From contig CACYHA010000001.1 of the NCBI GenBank assembly GCA_902774035.1, positions 1-64,000 of the forward strand: DNA of 64,000 nucleotides, given 5' to 3'. A program made the translations under genes and the position numbers. Shown in pieces: positions 16,793 through 25,111 of this stretch. The notes beneath the pieces are model-generated. The model had not been told where the DNA came from, searched no databases, and worked only from the letters and a program-made list of their open reading frames with translations. Every line of letters starts with the position of its first letter. Position 1 is the first letter of the stretch. This stretch comes from Oscillospiraceae bacterium. GTDB taxonomy: Bacteria > Bacillota > Clostridia > Oscillospirales > Acutalibacteraceae.

Positions 16793-17386
16793 TCAATATT
16801 CCTTAATGACCACGCAGTTTTCCGAAATCATTTTGCCGTCTTCGCGGGGTTCCACGGCAAGAAGCAGCCACGCGCCCACGCTGTCGGGCACATAGGTGTC
16901 CGCCGGCCGGTCGCTCAGCTCCAGATCCAGCGCTCCGCGCGTTGCTTCGGTGCAGTCGACGACCTTTGCGTCGAGCGAAACGCCTTCGCCGACCACGCGG
17001 ACGTCGTCGCCCCGTTTGAAATCGCCGAAGAGCACCGGTCCGTTCACGACCCGGGTGCCCCGATATTCTTCGGTGTATGCGGAAGGCGCGTCCTCGCAGA
17101 CGTCTTCGTAAGTGTCGGCCTTAAACACATACAGCGCGGCGTCCGGGTCTCCGTACCGGCTGAACTCCTGTGCGCGCGCCTCGGGTTCCGCCTCCTGCCA
17201 GCGCAGGATCATCTGTGCCGTTTCCGGCGACGCCTCATAGATCGTTTTCGGCCACCATTTGCTGACGGCGGCGGAGCATTTGTCGCAGATGGTTTCGTTG
17301 TTGTTCAGCATATCCGCATCCAGAAAGCCGAGCTTTCCGCCGCAGAGCGGGCAGGTTTTCTTTTCTTTTTTGCCAAAAAGTCCCAT
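16793..17386 (-). CDS. Zinc-ribbon (DUF4428-like) protein
   Basis: A 197-residue protein. The N-terminus MGLFGKKEKKTCPLCGGKLG and ETICDKCSA provide two CxxC pairs (Cys12/15 and about Cys34/37), a zinc ribbon like DUF4428. The rest is acidic and beta-rich: GPVLFGDFKRGDDVRVVG resembles a small barrel, followed by VVDCTEATRG. It is cytosolic with no signal peptide. Role unknown. ATG 17386 follows GGGAGG. A terminator at 17408-17447 separates it from the upstream regulator gene, so its promoter must lie in that short gap. Confidence 0.65.
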   Translation of the reverse strand: MGLFGKKEKKTCPLCGGKLGFLDADMLNNNETICDKCSAAVSKWWPKTIYEASPETAQMILRWQEAEPEARAQEFSRYGDPDAALYVFKADTYEDVCEDAPSAYTEEYRGTRVVNGPVLFGDFKRGDDVRVVGEGVSLDAKVVDCTEATRGALDLELSDRPADTYVPDSVGAWLLLAVEPREDGKMISENCVVIKEY

Positions 17387-17407
17387 AGCAATTCCTCCCG
17401 AAAAAGT

Positions 17408-17447
17408 AAAACAGGCATAATATCCTTGATGATATTATACCTGTTTT
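17408..17447 (-). terminator. Terminator of the LuxR-type regulator operon
   Basis: AAAACAGGCATAATATC (17408-17424) and GATATTATACCTGTTTT (17431-17447) form a 17-bp stem with one mismatch and a 6-nt loop. A T-run follows when read on the minus strand. Confidence 0.8.
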
Positions 17448-17462
17448 ATCTGCGGGTGACAA

Positions 17463-18107
17463 TTACCCGTTCTGGTAGTTTTCGTCCTGCCGAAGCTTCA
17501 TCACAACGCCCAGCCGCCGCGCTTCCACGGCGAGCTCCGTTCGGTTCTGCAGCCCGGTCTTTTTCAAAAGACGCTTGATATGAAACGCAACCGTGTCCTC
17601 GCTGATGAAAAGGCGGGCTGCAATTTCGCGGTTTCCGGCGCCGGTGGTCAGCTCGCGGAGAACTTCGATCTCCCGCGCGGAAAAATCGCCGACGGCGGCA
17701 TTGCCGAGCCGAACGGACGGACCGGCGTCGGGATAGACGCATTGGCCTGCCATGGTGCGGTCCATAATGTCGAGCAATTCCCGGCTCGCGCGTTTGTACC
17801 AGAAGCTTTCCACACCGATCTCTCTGGCACGGTCCATCCACGAGGCTTCGGGAATGGAGGTGATGATGATGATCTTGATCTCCGGCCGGTTTTGCTTGAT
17901 GCGGCGGGCAGCGTCCAGTCCGCTGGCGTCAAATTCGGTGCAGACGTCCATCAAAACGAGATCGATCTCGCCCAGGGAGCAGAGCGCCGGGGCGACGTCA
18001 GCGTTTTTCGTGGTGTGGACCACCCGGTATCGCTCGGAGCGGTTCACAGCTTCGCTCAGCAGTTCGAGTACCAGCTCCTGATCTTCCACAATCAATACGT
18101 TTGTCAT
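17463..18107 (-). CDS. NarL/FixJ-family (LuxR-type HTH) response regulator
   Basis: A 214-residue protein. The receiver domain has the phospho-acceptor Asp54 in DLVLMDVCTEFDASG and a Lys-containing SFWYKRAS near residue 105. The C-terminal HTH reads FSAREIEVLRELTTGAGNRE followed by IAARLFISEDTVAFHIKRLL, a good LuxR/GerE domain. It is translationally coupled to the histidine kinase upstream (4-bp overlap at 18104-18107) and last in a three-gene operon starting at 20856. A likely target is the divergent secreted-protein gene at 21108, whose upstream region has an 11-bp direct repeat. Confidence 0.92.
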   Translation of the reverse strand: MTNVLIVEDQELVLELLSEAVNRSERYRVVHTTKNADVAPALCSLGEIDLVLMDVCTEFDASGLDAARRIKQNRPEIKIIIITSIPEASWMDRAREIGVESFWYKRASRELLDIMDRTMAGQCVYPDAGPSVRLGNAAVGDFSAREIEVLRELTTGAGNREIAARLFISEDTVAFHIKRLLKKTGLQNRTELAVEARRLGVVMKLRQDENYQNG

Positions 18108-19339
18108 GTCGGGTCGTCTCCTTCGTAAGTCAGAGTCAGGGAAAACGCGGGACGGCTGCAGACGGTGATCCGCGCGGGCGTCTTTTGCGCCAGCTCGCGC
18201 AAATTGCCCAGACCGCCGCCTTCCGTGATCTCACCCTGCGGCGGCGTGCCGTCGTTTGTGATGACTGCGCCGTGCTGATCTGACCGGACGGTCAGTGTGG
18301 TCGCGTTTGCGTGGCGCAGCGCATTGGTCATGCATTCGCTCACCGCCGCGACGAGCAGCCGCGCCTGCGTTTTCTCTTTCGGAAATGTTCCGCTGAAGCA
18401 AAGCGTCATGCCGAGCGCTTTGGCCAGCGCTTCCAGCGTCTCCGGCGCTTTTTCGCGGTCTGTTTCCGGGGTCGCCGTCAGCTTGAACAGATCCTGCCAC
18501 CGCACGAGCAGCCGCTCTGTCTGCGTTTCATCGCAGGTTTCCGCGTTCTGGAGCGTGGAAATCAGCAAAATGTTCATTTCGTCGTGGAGTCTTGCCTTGC
18601 TGCGCAGCAGCTCTTTTTCGCGCACGACCGCGTCCAGCGAGCTGTGATACGCTTCGAGCTGTCGGTTCAGCTCCTGCAGTTCCGCATTCTGCTTTGAGAG
18701 CAGTCGGTTTTGCTCCCATTCCTGCGTCACATCGGTCGCCACGATTTCAAACAGGCGTTGTTTTCCGATTTGATTGTGGTAGCGTGTGAAGCTGAGCATA
18801 CGATCCGCGAAGGGGAGCAGCACACGGTCTTCGTTTCCGGCCTTTTCCGTCGTGTTTTGCAGCGTTTGCCAGAAACAGACGCCGCTGAACAGGTGCGTTC
18901 CGGTCAGCGTCTGCGCAATCCGATCCATGCGTTCGTTCACCTGATAAACTCTGCCGCTCTCATCATAAAAGCAGACGCCGGCAGTCAGGCGGTCGAAGCT
19001 CTCCTTGATCGACACGGCGGAAATGTGGCTGCGCTGCCAGGCCGTGATTCGAACCACAAGCACGGCGGCAACCACCGTCAGCAAAAGGTTGACGCACGCC
19101 GCGAGCCAAACGGGGCAGGTGTCGATCCGGTAAGACGGGGCGTTGTCTCCCGTGAAATAAATGTAGGCGCTCAGGTTTTGCCGATAGATATCAAACCCGG
19201 CGAACAGAACAAGCGAAAGCAGGAACGCCGCAGCCCGTTTTTGCAGCAGCAGACGGACGCAGACATAGACCAGCGCGAGGCAGACGATCAGCATCCAGAT
19301 CGACAGCACGCCGCGCAGGAAGGGATGGTAGAACAGCAT
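18104..19339 (-). CDS. Membrane sensor histidine kinase (NarL-partner type)
   Basis: A 411-residue protein. Three hydrophobic helices at residues 10-110 are followed by a PAS-like segment (AGVCFYDESGRVYQVNERMD) and a coiled coil. The dimerisation helix carries RLHDEMN, with the likely phospho-His. A short ATPase domain has the N-box SECMTNALRHA and the G-box GGGLGNLREL. The architecture fits the HisKA_3-like class that pairs with NarL regulators. It starts one base into the stop of the gene at 19339-20856 and overlaps the regulator by 4 bp, so the three are one unit. Confidence 0.87.
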   Translation of the reverse strand: MLFYHPFLRGVLSIWMLIVCLALVYVCVRLLLQKRAAAFLLSLVLFAGFDIYRQNLSAYIYFTGDNAPSYRIDTCPVWLAACVNLLLTVVAAVLVVRITAWQRSHISAVSIKESFDRLTAGVCFYDESGRVYQVNERMDRIAQTLTGTHLFSGVCFWQTLQNTTEKAGNEDRVLLPFADRMLSFTRYHNQIGKQRLFEIVATDVTQEWEQNRLLSKQNAELQELNRQLEAYHSSLDAVVREKELLRSKARLHDEMNILLISTLQNAETCDETQTERLLVRWQDLFKLTATPETDREKAPETLEALAKALGMTLCFSGTFPKEKTQARLLVAAVSECMTNALRHANATTLTVRSDQHGAVITNDGTPPQGEITEGGGLGNLRELAQKTPARITVCSRPAFSLTLTYEGDDPT

Positions 19340-20856
19340 TATGCTCCAACCTCCTTTTCCAGCGCAAGGCGCAGCGGCGTGGCGTCAAGCTGCAGGCTGA
19401 ACAGGATCGCGGAGTTGCTCTCCTCCATGCGGATGGAAACGGTTTTCAGCTTCGGCAGCTTTTCTTCCACGACCTTTTCAAATTCGTCGTATGCGTACAG
19501 CGCGGATTTTGCCGGCAAAGACGCCTCGGGCGCGGGAAAAACCGTCCCCTCGGTGCCGAGCTTTTCCAAATAGGAAAGCGATTCGCGAAAGGCAAGCTCC
19601 AGTTCCCGCAGCGGCACAAGGCCGCCCTTTGCCGCAAGCAGCATCAGGTTGGATTTCCGTTTGACAAAGGCGCCCAGCACGCAGACCTGCAGCAGATCGG
19701 ACGCACGGGATTGCGCATTTGTCTGCGAATGCTGCAGCAGACGTTCGATCCGGTGCATCTGCGGCTGCAGACTAGCGTTGACGGTTTCATAGATTGCGGT
19801 CTGCGCGGCGATCTGTTCGCGTTCCTCTTTCAGCGCGTTTTCGGCCTGCTGCAGCTTTGCGCGTTCGGCAAGCGCGGCGAGCGCGGCTTCCAGCGCTTCC
19901 TTCTGTTTTGTCACCGTGGTCATGTCCTTGAGCCAGGTGACCTTCCCGCCGGAGATCGGCTGTTCCTGGGCGGAAAAGACGCCGTCCGTCTGCTGCGGCA
20001 CGGTTTCATAAACAACCGCGCCGGTTCTGTCCTTGATCTTCGCGCAAAGATGCGAGGCGCGAAACAGCAGATCATAGCCGGTATTTGACGGGATCAGCCC
20101 GGTTTGCAGGCACGCCTCCCAATACCCGGCGACGCAGAAGCAAAACAACTCCGGCACATTCACCAGCCGCAGAAGCTGGAGATTTGTGGAATTATAAACG
20201 GCGGCCCCGACGAGGGAAAGCAGGATCACGCCCGCCGGCATCAGCGCCTGTCTGTAGCCTCGCTGCATCGCCGAAGCGCGGACGGTCAGCGCGAGCGCCG
20301 CACTGACGCAGCCGATGATCCAGGCCACCGCAAAACCATACAGGATCCCGTGGGAATACACCTGTTTCCACTGCGCAAAATCGGGCGCAAAGCGGAACGC
20401 AAGACTGTGAAAATCGTTCGTCAAAAATCCGGCGATCAGCAGTCCGGCAGGAAGAAACAGAAGGTTCCACGCGCGGCTCGGCCTTTCGTTGTCGGTTTTT
20501 CCGAGCCGAAGGGCGACCATCAGGCTCAGCAGCGGCAAAAGAAGCATCGGGATATAGTAGACGTACCAGAGCATTCTCTCCACGGTCTGGTTCAGGAAGA
20601 ACCGCGAATACTTAACCGTGCGCTCGAGTATGAACAGCAGCATCACCAGCCCGATGAGGACAAACATCCGCTGCGCCCACCGGTGGACGACACGGTACCG
20701 CGTCCAGAGCGTCCACGCGATGACAAAAACAGAATATACCATGGCGCTGGTAATGCTGATCGGTTTATCCCATGTGACGTTCGCAAAGATGCCGACAGCG
20801 AAAAACACAAGGAAGCATCCGATCGCAGCGATCCGGCTGCGCGTCTGTATGCGCAT
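19339..20856 (-). CDS. Seven-helix membrane sensor-like protein lacking a kinase core
   Basis: A 505-residue protein. ATG 20856 follows GGGAGG. Residues 8-250 contain about seven hydrophobic helices similar to the 7TM N-terminus of some histidine kinases. A soluble part has a coiled coil (about residues 320-370) and a kinase-like tail, with no H-box and no recognisable N- or G-boxes. It may sense ligand and form a complex with the kinase encoded next (18104-19339), to which it is coupled by a TAATG overlap. Function is inferred from position only. Confidence 0.7.
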   Translation of the reverse strand: MRIQTRSRIAAIGCFLVFFAVGIFANVTWDKPISITSAMVYSVFVIAWTLWTRYRVVHRWAQRMFVLIGLVMLLFILERTVKYSRFFLNQTVERMLWYVYYIPMLLLPLLSLMVALRLGKTDNERPSRAWNLLFLPAGLLIAGFLTNDFHSLAFRFAPDFAQWKQVYSHGILYGFAVAWIIGCVSAALALTVRASAMQRGYRQALMPAGVILLSLVGAAVYNSTNLQLLRLVNVPELFCFCVAGYWEACLQTGLIPSNTGYDLLFRASHLCAKIKDRTGAVVYETVPQQTDGVFSAQEQPISGGKVTWLKDMTTVTKQKEALEAALAALAERAKLQQAENALKEEREQIAAQTAIYETVNASLQPQMHRIERLLQHSQTNAQSRASDLLQVCVLGAFVKRKSNLMLLAAKGGLVPLRELELAFRESLSYLEKLGTEGTVFPAPEASLPAKSALYAYDEFEKVVEEKLPKLKTVSIRMEESNSAILFSLQLDATPLRLALEKEVGA

Positions 20857-20902
20857 AGGCGTCCTCCCTTCTGCAAAATCGTCCGTTGAATAAGCTGCTC
20901 TC

Positions 20903-20931
20903 ATTATAGCACACTCCGCCCGCCTTGTAAA
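20903..20931 (-). promoter_or_regulatory. Promoter of the 20856-17463 sensor/regulator operon
   Basis: Read on the minus strand: TTTACA (20931-20926), 17-bp spacer, TATAAT (20908-20903), about 45 bp before ATG 20856. Confidence 0.75.
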
Positions 20932-20940
20932 CCATGGAAA

Positions 20941-20972
20941 ATACCGCTCGTTTTCTCCCGCATACCGCTCGT
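20941..20972 (+). promoter_or_regulatory. 11-bp direct repeat, 21-bp period, between divergent promoters
   Basis: ATACCGCTCGT occurs at 20941-20951 and 20962-20972, identical and two helical turns apart. It lies just upstream of the -35 box at 20983, the usual place for an activator. The candidate binder is the LuxR-type regulator of the adjacent operon. Confidence 0.6.
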
Positions 20973-20982
20973 AGAAATCCTA

Positions 20983-21011
20983 TTGACATCCGTCCCGATC
21001 CGTTTTATAGT
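20983..21011 (+). promoter_or_regulatory. Promoter of the secreted-protein gene at 21108
   Basis: TTGACA (20983-20988), 17-bp spacer, TATAGT (21006-21011). The leader to the ATG is about 90 bases. Confidence 0.8.
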
Positions 21012-21107
21012 GAAAGCGTCAGGTAATCAGGGATTACTTGGAACCGCGCGGCAAAAGGCAGCGCGGCGTTCACAAAACAAAACAACACGAAGAAAGGATG
21101 TATCCCC

Positions 21108-22127
21108 ATGAAAACCAAAAAAGCACTTTCCGTTCTCCTTGCACTGGTCATGCTCCTGTCCGTCTGCGTATGCGGCGCCTCGGCAATGGTCATTGAAAGA
21201 CCCGAGGGCTTCGACGCCTTTGCGCAGCTCCACATTCCGCAGCATCTGCACATCTCCGTTGACCAAATCGACAAAACCGCGGGGTTCTTTTACGGAACCG
21301 CGACCTGGGATGCCGACGACCTTGTTTCCGAGGGCGAGTTTTATCCCGGCGTGCTGGTCAATAACGGATGGTTCCTTCCGAAATGCAGCCCCTTCCTGAC
21401 GATCGTGAAGCGCGGCGTCGGCGGCTGGATGGCGCCGGCAAAGGAGCAGGAAATCGATCCCTATGATCCCTATTACGACGTGGCAGACGGCGTCTGCACA
21501 AAACAGTTTATGATCAAACTGCTCGGCGACGAAGAAGAGATCGAAACATGGAACGACGGTTTGCCGATGTCCAACGGCGTCAAGCTCGGCAGTCAGCTCC
21601 GTTTTGTGATGACGGCGCTTGTGGAACTGGACGGCTACTTCGGTGAAACCCCGGAATGCGCTCCCGTGGAGTTCACGCTCACGGAAGACGCAGTCGGCAA
21701 GACTTTTACGGCAAACGGTGTACTTGACCCGTTCGCAGAAGACAAGGCGGCGTTTGACCAATACAAGGCCGACAAAGCCGCCGGTCTGGACGCGCTTGCA
21801 CTGGACGGCGACAGCGAAGCGAGCCTTGCGCTCATTGCTGCCGCAAAAGCGCAGATCGCGGCGCTGACCTTTGACGAAGACAAATCGCTCGACGAGAACA
21901 AGGCCGCCGTGGACGCGAAAGCCGCAGCCGTGACCGCGCAGCTCACAGCGGATCTCGAGGCGCAGCGCGCCGCCGAAGCAGAAGATCCGCAGCCGGAAGA
22001 TCCGGGCAATCAGGAAGAACCCGGCAGCTCCGGCAGCAGCGGAAACTTCTTCAGCAGACTGTGGAACCTCATCCGCGAGTTCTTTGCCCGCATCGCCGCG
22101 TTCTTCAGAAACCTGTTCCGCGGATAA
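21108..22127 (+). CDS. Secreted protein with coiled-coil region and C-terminal amphipathic tail
   Basis: A 339-residue protein. The signal peptide MKTKKALSVLLALVMLLSVC ends near GASA. A globular domain of about 180 residues (unrecognised) follows, then an Ala/Lys/Asp-rich helical region (about residues 208-290) resembling FIVAR-type bundles, then a Pro/Glu/Ser linker. It ends REFFARIAAFFRNLFRG, an aromatic-basic helix shared with other exported proteins in this window. The gene diverges from the three-gene sensor/regulator operon and has a good promoter with an 11-bp direct repeat, so it is a likely target. No enzymatic motif was found. Confidence 0.75.
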   Translation: MKTKKALSVLLALVMLLSVCVCGASAMVIERPEGFDAFAQLHIPQHLHISVDQIDKTAGFFYGTATWDADDLVSEGEFYPGVLVNNGWFLPKCSPFLTIVKRGVGGWMAPAKEQEIDPYDPYYDVADGVCTKQFMIKLLGDEEEIETWNDGLPMSNGVKLGSQLRFVMTALVELDGYFGETPECAPVEFTLTEDAVGKTFTANGVLDPFAEDKAAFDQYKADKAAGLDALALDGDSEASLALIAAAKAQIAALTFDEDKSLDENKAAVDAKAAAVTAQLTADLEAQRAAEAEDPQPEDPGNQEEPGSSGSSGNFFSRLWNLIREFFARIAAFFRNLFRG

Positions 22128-22220
22128 ACGTTCCGTCATTTGCGCAGAAACGGGCGGCACAGACACCTGCGCCGCCCCATAATGAAAACGAATCATCGGT
22201 CACCCGGAGGAGAGAGCTAC

Positions 22221-22436
22221 ATGAGTAAAAAATCTGTCGGCGGCATCTGCGCCGTCATCAGCATGGTCTCGGTTGCGGTGTTTTTGATCTGGGGGATGCT
22301 GGCGCATTCCTATGAGAACGCGTGGATCGTGTTTGTCATCAGCGGCATCGCCTGCGCCTCGGTCTCCATCATCAACCGCATCAAAACAGAAGAAGGAAAA
22401 GACAAAGAAAAGACCGACGGCAACAACAAGGAATAA
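22221..22436 (+). CDS. Small two-helix membrane protein
   Basis: A 71-residue protein from ATG 22221 (site GGAGGAGAG). Two membrane segments at about residues 6-27 and 34-51 are followed by a Lys/Glu-rich cytoplasmic tail. No family is recognised. It is the first gene of a unit with the LytTR regulator (23-bp gap) and the DUF3021 protein, so it probably belongs to that membrane-signalling module. Confidence 0.6.
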   Translation: MSKKSVGGICAVISMVSVAVFLIWGMLAHSYENAWIVFVISGIACASVSIINRIKTEEGKDKEKTDGNNKE

Positions 22437-22459
22437 GCAAAGGGAAGGAGTTGACGCCG

Positions 22460-22927
22460 ATGTCCCGGTATGACGTGACTGTCAGCTTTCGGGAGGATAA
22501 AACGCTGGATAACATTGAGATCCTGATCTCGGCGCCGGAGCGTTCGGCGCAGGTGGAGGAGCTGCTGGCGCAGTTTGCGCAAAAGCAGCAGTATCTCGAT
22601 CTGCCGACAGACGGCGGGCGGATCTTCCGCGTCAGGATCGACAGCATCATCCGCATCTACAGCCAGAACCGCAGCAACTATGTCTGTGTTGCCGACGAGA
22701 CCATTCGCACCTCGGCGTCGGTGAACGAGCTTGCGGAGCAACTGGATACCAGCGGTTTTCTGCGCATCTCGCGCTTCGAGATCATCAACCTCGCGAAGGC
22801 GGTGAACTTTGATTTTTCCATTGTCGGAGAACTCAAGATCAAGCTGGAGCAGGATCAGACCGCTTTCGCCTCCCGGCGTTATATCCCCGTGATCCGCGAC
22901 TACCTGAAAGGCGGTGAGAAACAATGA
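22460..22927 (+). CDS. LytTR-domain DNA-binding regulator
   Basis: A 155-residue protein. The C-terminal half contains the LytTR fold: GGRIFRVRIDSIIRIYSQNR, SVNELAEQL, FLRISRFEIINLAKAV and a final ASRRYIPVIRDYL. There is no receiver domain. Such short LytTR proteins are typically paired with a DUF3021 membrane protein that controls them; here that gene follows with a 4-bp overlap. The preferred sites are unknown. ATG 22460 is preceded by AAGGAG. Confidence 0.9.
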   Translation: MSRYDVTVSFREDKTLDNIEILISAPERSAQVEELLAQFAQKQQYLDLPTDGGRIFRVRIDSIIRIYSQNRSNYVCVADETIRTSASVNELAEQLDTSGFLRISRFEIINLAKAVNFDFSIVGELKIKLEQDQTAFASRRYIPVIRDYLKGGEKQ

Positions 22928-23352
22928 AACGACTTATCAAATATATGCTCGTCGGTTTTGCGGCAGGCGCCGCAATCGGCACGCTGATCGTGCTTTTCAT
23001 CTCCGGAGGTCATTTCTGTACACAGGTGCTTCTGGATCGCTTGGGCGGCAGTACCGCCGCGATCATCATCCAAACCGTACTTTCCGGTTTGATCGGCGCG
23101 GCGGGTTTCGGCGGCGTGCTGCTGTATGAGACCGATCTGCCCCTTGCCGCCGCTACGGTTTTGCATTTTTTGCTCATTGAAGCGGTCTTTCTGCCGTCTG
23201 CGCTGTTCCAGGGCTGGATCGAGTTCAAATTCTCGCAGATCGCCGTGATGATGCTGATACGGCTGGTTGCTTTCTTCATCGTTTGGCTGATCATGTTCTT
23301 CCGTTACAAACGTCTGACGAAAGAGCTGAACGACGAGATCAAAAAGCGCTGA
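22924..23352 (+). CDS. DUF3021 membrane protein
   Basis: A 142-residue protein with four hydrophobic segments: residues 8-27, about 44-62, 74-93 and 105-122, with a basic tail. The size, topology and fixed pairing with a short LytTR regulator identify DUF3021. In characterised pairs, the membrane protein acts as an inhibitor of the LytTR factor. It overlaps the regulator gene by 4 bp (ATGA). Confidence 0.85.
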   Translation: MKRLIKYMLVGFAAGAAIGTLIVLFISGGHFCTQVLLDRLGGSTAAIIIQTVLSGLIGAAGFGGVLLYETDLPLAAATVLHFLLIEAVFLPSALFQGWIEFKFSQIAVMMLIRLVAFFIVWLIMFFRYKRLTKELNDEIKKR

Positions 23353-23389
23353 AACCGAAAGGTGCACACGCAATCATAACAAAAGTACA

Positions 23390-23424
23390 CCGCCGCCCGG
23401 GAGACAGAAACTTTCGGACGGCGG
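23390..23424 (+). terminator. Terminator-like hairpin after DUF3021
   Basis: CCGCCGCCCG (23390-23399) pairs with CGGACGGCGG (23415-23424), one mismatch. The T-run starts only later, at about 23438. Confidence 0.45.
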
Positions 23425-23516
23425 CTTGTTTGCGGCTTTTTTTCCCGTCATCGGCGGGACAGTTCTTTGTTTCATAAAAGATGTGAGCGGATTTTGTCTT
23501 TTTTTTCTGCAAGCAC

Positions 23517-23546
23517 TTGACAAATCCTACCTGTTTTCAGTAAAAT
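23517..23546 (+). promoter_or_regulatory. Promoter of the rubrerythrin gene
   Basis: TTGACA (23517-23522), 18-bp spacer, TAAAAT (23541-23546), 49 bp before the start codon. Confidence 0.7.
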
Positions 23547-23594
23547 ATGATTAATCAAGCGCGTTCTGTTCGCGTATTTCAGGAGGATATCAGA

Positions 23595-24125
23595 ATGAAA
23601 AAGTATTATTGCCCCGTTTGCGGTTACGAGAGCGACGAGCCCATCGAAGTTTGCCCGATCTGCAAAGCGAAGATGAAGGTCCGTGAGGCGGAATCTCTTT
23701 CCTGGGCTGCCGAGCACATCGTCGGCGTCGCCAAGGATGTGGATCCCGAGATCCTGGAAGGCCTGCGCGCCAACTTCAACGGCGAATGCAGCGAGGTCGG
23801 CATGTATCTTGCCATGGCGCGTGTTGCGTTCCGCGAGGGCTACCCCGAAATCGGTCTGTATTGGGAAAAGGCCGCCTATGAAGAAGCGGAGCATGCCGCG
23901 AAGTTTGCGGAACTGCTGGGCGAAGTTGTGACCGACAGCACCAAAAAGAACCTTGAGATGCGCGTTGCCGCCGAAAACGGCGCGACGCAGGGCAAGACCG
24001 ACCTTGCCAAGAAAGCAAAGGAGCTCGGTTTGGATGCGATCCACGACACCGTGCATGAAATGGCCCGCGACGAAGCCAGACACGGCAAAGCCTTCAAGGG
24101 CCTGCTGGAGCGTTACTTCGGCTGA
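23595..24125 (+). CDS. Reverse rubrerythrin (rubredoxin domain first)
   Basis: A 176-residue protein. [20 protein letters not shown] with CPICKA places the Fe(Cys)4 rubredoxin-type domain at residues 1-30, ahead of the ferritin-like di-iron domain. The di-iron domain carries the expected ExxH motifs: [12 protein letters not shown] and [13 protein letters not shown]. Such proteins reduce hydrogen peroxide and oxygen in anaerobes with NADH-derived electrons, often through rubredoxin; a rubredoxin is encoded at 60434. ATG 23595 follows AGGAGG. The gene is monocistronic, with its own promoter and terminator. Confidence 0.93.
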   Translation: MKKYYCPVCGYESDEPIEVCPICKAKMKVREAESLSWAAEHIVGVAKDVDPEILEGLRANFNGECSEVGMYLAMARVAFREGYPEIGLYWEKAAYEEAEHAAKFAELLGEVVTDSTKKNLEMRVAAENGATQGKTDLAKKAKELGLDAIHDTVHEMARDEARHGKAFKGLLERYFG

Positions 24126-24140
24126 ACAACCGAACAAACA

Positions 24141-24176
24141 AAAAAACGGTGCTGACAAGAGTCGGCGCCGTTTTTT
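24141..24176 (+). terminator. Terminator of rubrerythrin
   Basis: AAAACGGTGC... pairs with GGCGCCGTTTTTT around a loop of about 10 nt, with G-T pairing at one position. The T-run makes this a convincing intrinsic terminator. It faces the convergent gene ending at 24231. Confidence 0.85.
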
Positions 24177-24230
24177 GCTGTCACGTTTTGCCCGGAAGGG
24201 CAGGGGATTCGGCGGAACGCTCCGCCGGGA

Positions 24231-25007
24231 TCATTTGAACAGGCCCTTGAAGAATGCAACGATCCGATCAATGATGCTGCCGAACCAGTTGCCCAGACGG
24301 ATCAAAAAGCTGCCGACCGGAAGATTGGGGCCGAGCGTCGGGTCAAAACCGATCTCGCCCTCTGCTCTAAGCAGCGTGGGCAGACCGTTTTCCGCATACC
24401 GCTCCAGCATCATGGTGTGGACGTTCTCGCAAAGCTCCGCCGGGAGATAGACCTTCCCGTTTTCGTCGGACACAAAGGTGTGCGTCCCGTCAATGACCAT
24501 GGTTGCGCCGACGACGGGAACCTGCGTTTCCTCGCCGGTCGCCGGGTCGGTCTCGTTGCTGTAAAGATAAATGAAGCCTTCGTTCAACTGCTCGTGAAAG
24601 ATCGGCTTTTGGAAGCCGACGGCGCGATCGGCATAATACACCTCGATGCAGTCGCCGTTCTCCACCTGCTTTTTGTCCACCGGTGTGCTGCAATACGTCT
24701 CTTCGGGCCAGAGGTCATAGTACCAGCCGTCCGAGCCGCCGAAGGTTTTTTCCGTGTCGCCCTCGATCGAAACGATGCGGGCGCCGTCTTCCGTCTGCTG
24801 AACAACGACATCCAGCCCTGCGGCTTTCAGAACGTCCAGAACGCTCGAACCGGCCCGAACCGTCAGTTCACTGTCGTAGAGCGTTTTTTTGATCCCGTCG
24901 ACCGTGACGAAAACGAGAATGTCCTTGGCCGCAAAGGCGACGCTTGCGCAGGTGAACGCAATGAGCAGCGCCAGCAGGATCGAAAGGGTTTTTTTGAATG
25001 CTTTCAT
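24231..25007 (-). CDS. Secreted DUF4430 (transcobalamin-like) protein with amphipathic tail
   Basis: A 258-residue protein. The signal peptide ends SVAFAAKD. Residues 28-130 fit DUF4430: LTVRAGSSVLDVLKAAGLDV, SDGWYYDLWPEETYCSTPV and VENGDCIEVYYAD. That domain is found in cobalamin-binding C-terminal modules and many surface proteins, but its ligand here is unknown. A Thr-free beta segment follows with NETDPATGEETQVPVVGATM, resembling a carboxypeptidase-regulatory (prealbumin-like) module. It ends SIIDRIVAFFKGLFK, the FFxxL-type tail shared with other exported proteins here. It is immediately downstream of the sialidase remnant and the 25112 secreted protein. Confidence 0.75.
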   Translation of the reverse strand: MKAFKKTLSILLALLIAFTCASVAFAAKDILVFVTVDGIKKTLYDSELTVRAGSSVLDVLKAAGLDVVVQQTEDGARIVSIEGDTEKTFGGSDGWYYDLWPEETYCSTPVDKKQVENGDCIEVYYADRAVGFQKPIFHEQLNEGFIYLYSNETDPATGEETQVPVVGATMVIDGTHTFVSDENGKVYLPAELCENVHTMMLERYAENGLPTLLRAEGEIGFDPTLGPNLPVGSFLIRLGNWFGSIIDRIVAFFKGLFK

Positions 25008-25022
25008 AATGAAGGCGCCTTT

Positions 25023-25110
25023 TCATTTTTTCGATAAAAACGCGACCGTTCCGTCCCTGTGCAGGGGAAAAACGCGGTAGCTGATGTGCGCGTCTTCGGC
25101 TGCATGGAAC
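25023..25110 (-). pseudogene. Remnant of a sialidase C-terminus
   Basis: In the minus-strand frame entering from within the 25112 gene, the last residues read AAEDAHISYRVFPLHRDG then TVAFLSKK. They match the end of the intact sialidase at 27221 (EDEAAHISYRVFSLCDDG, TLAF). Only about 28 codons survive, between two complete genes. It is a duplication or recombination scar rather than a gene. Confidence 0.6.
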
Positions 25111-25111
25111 G

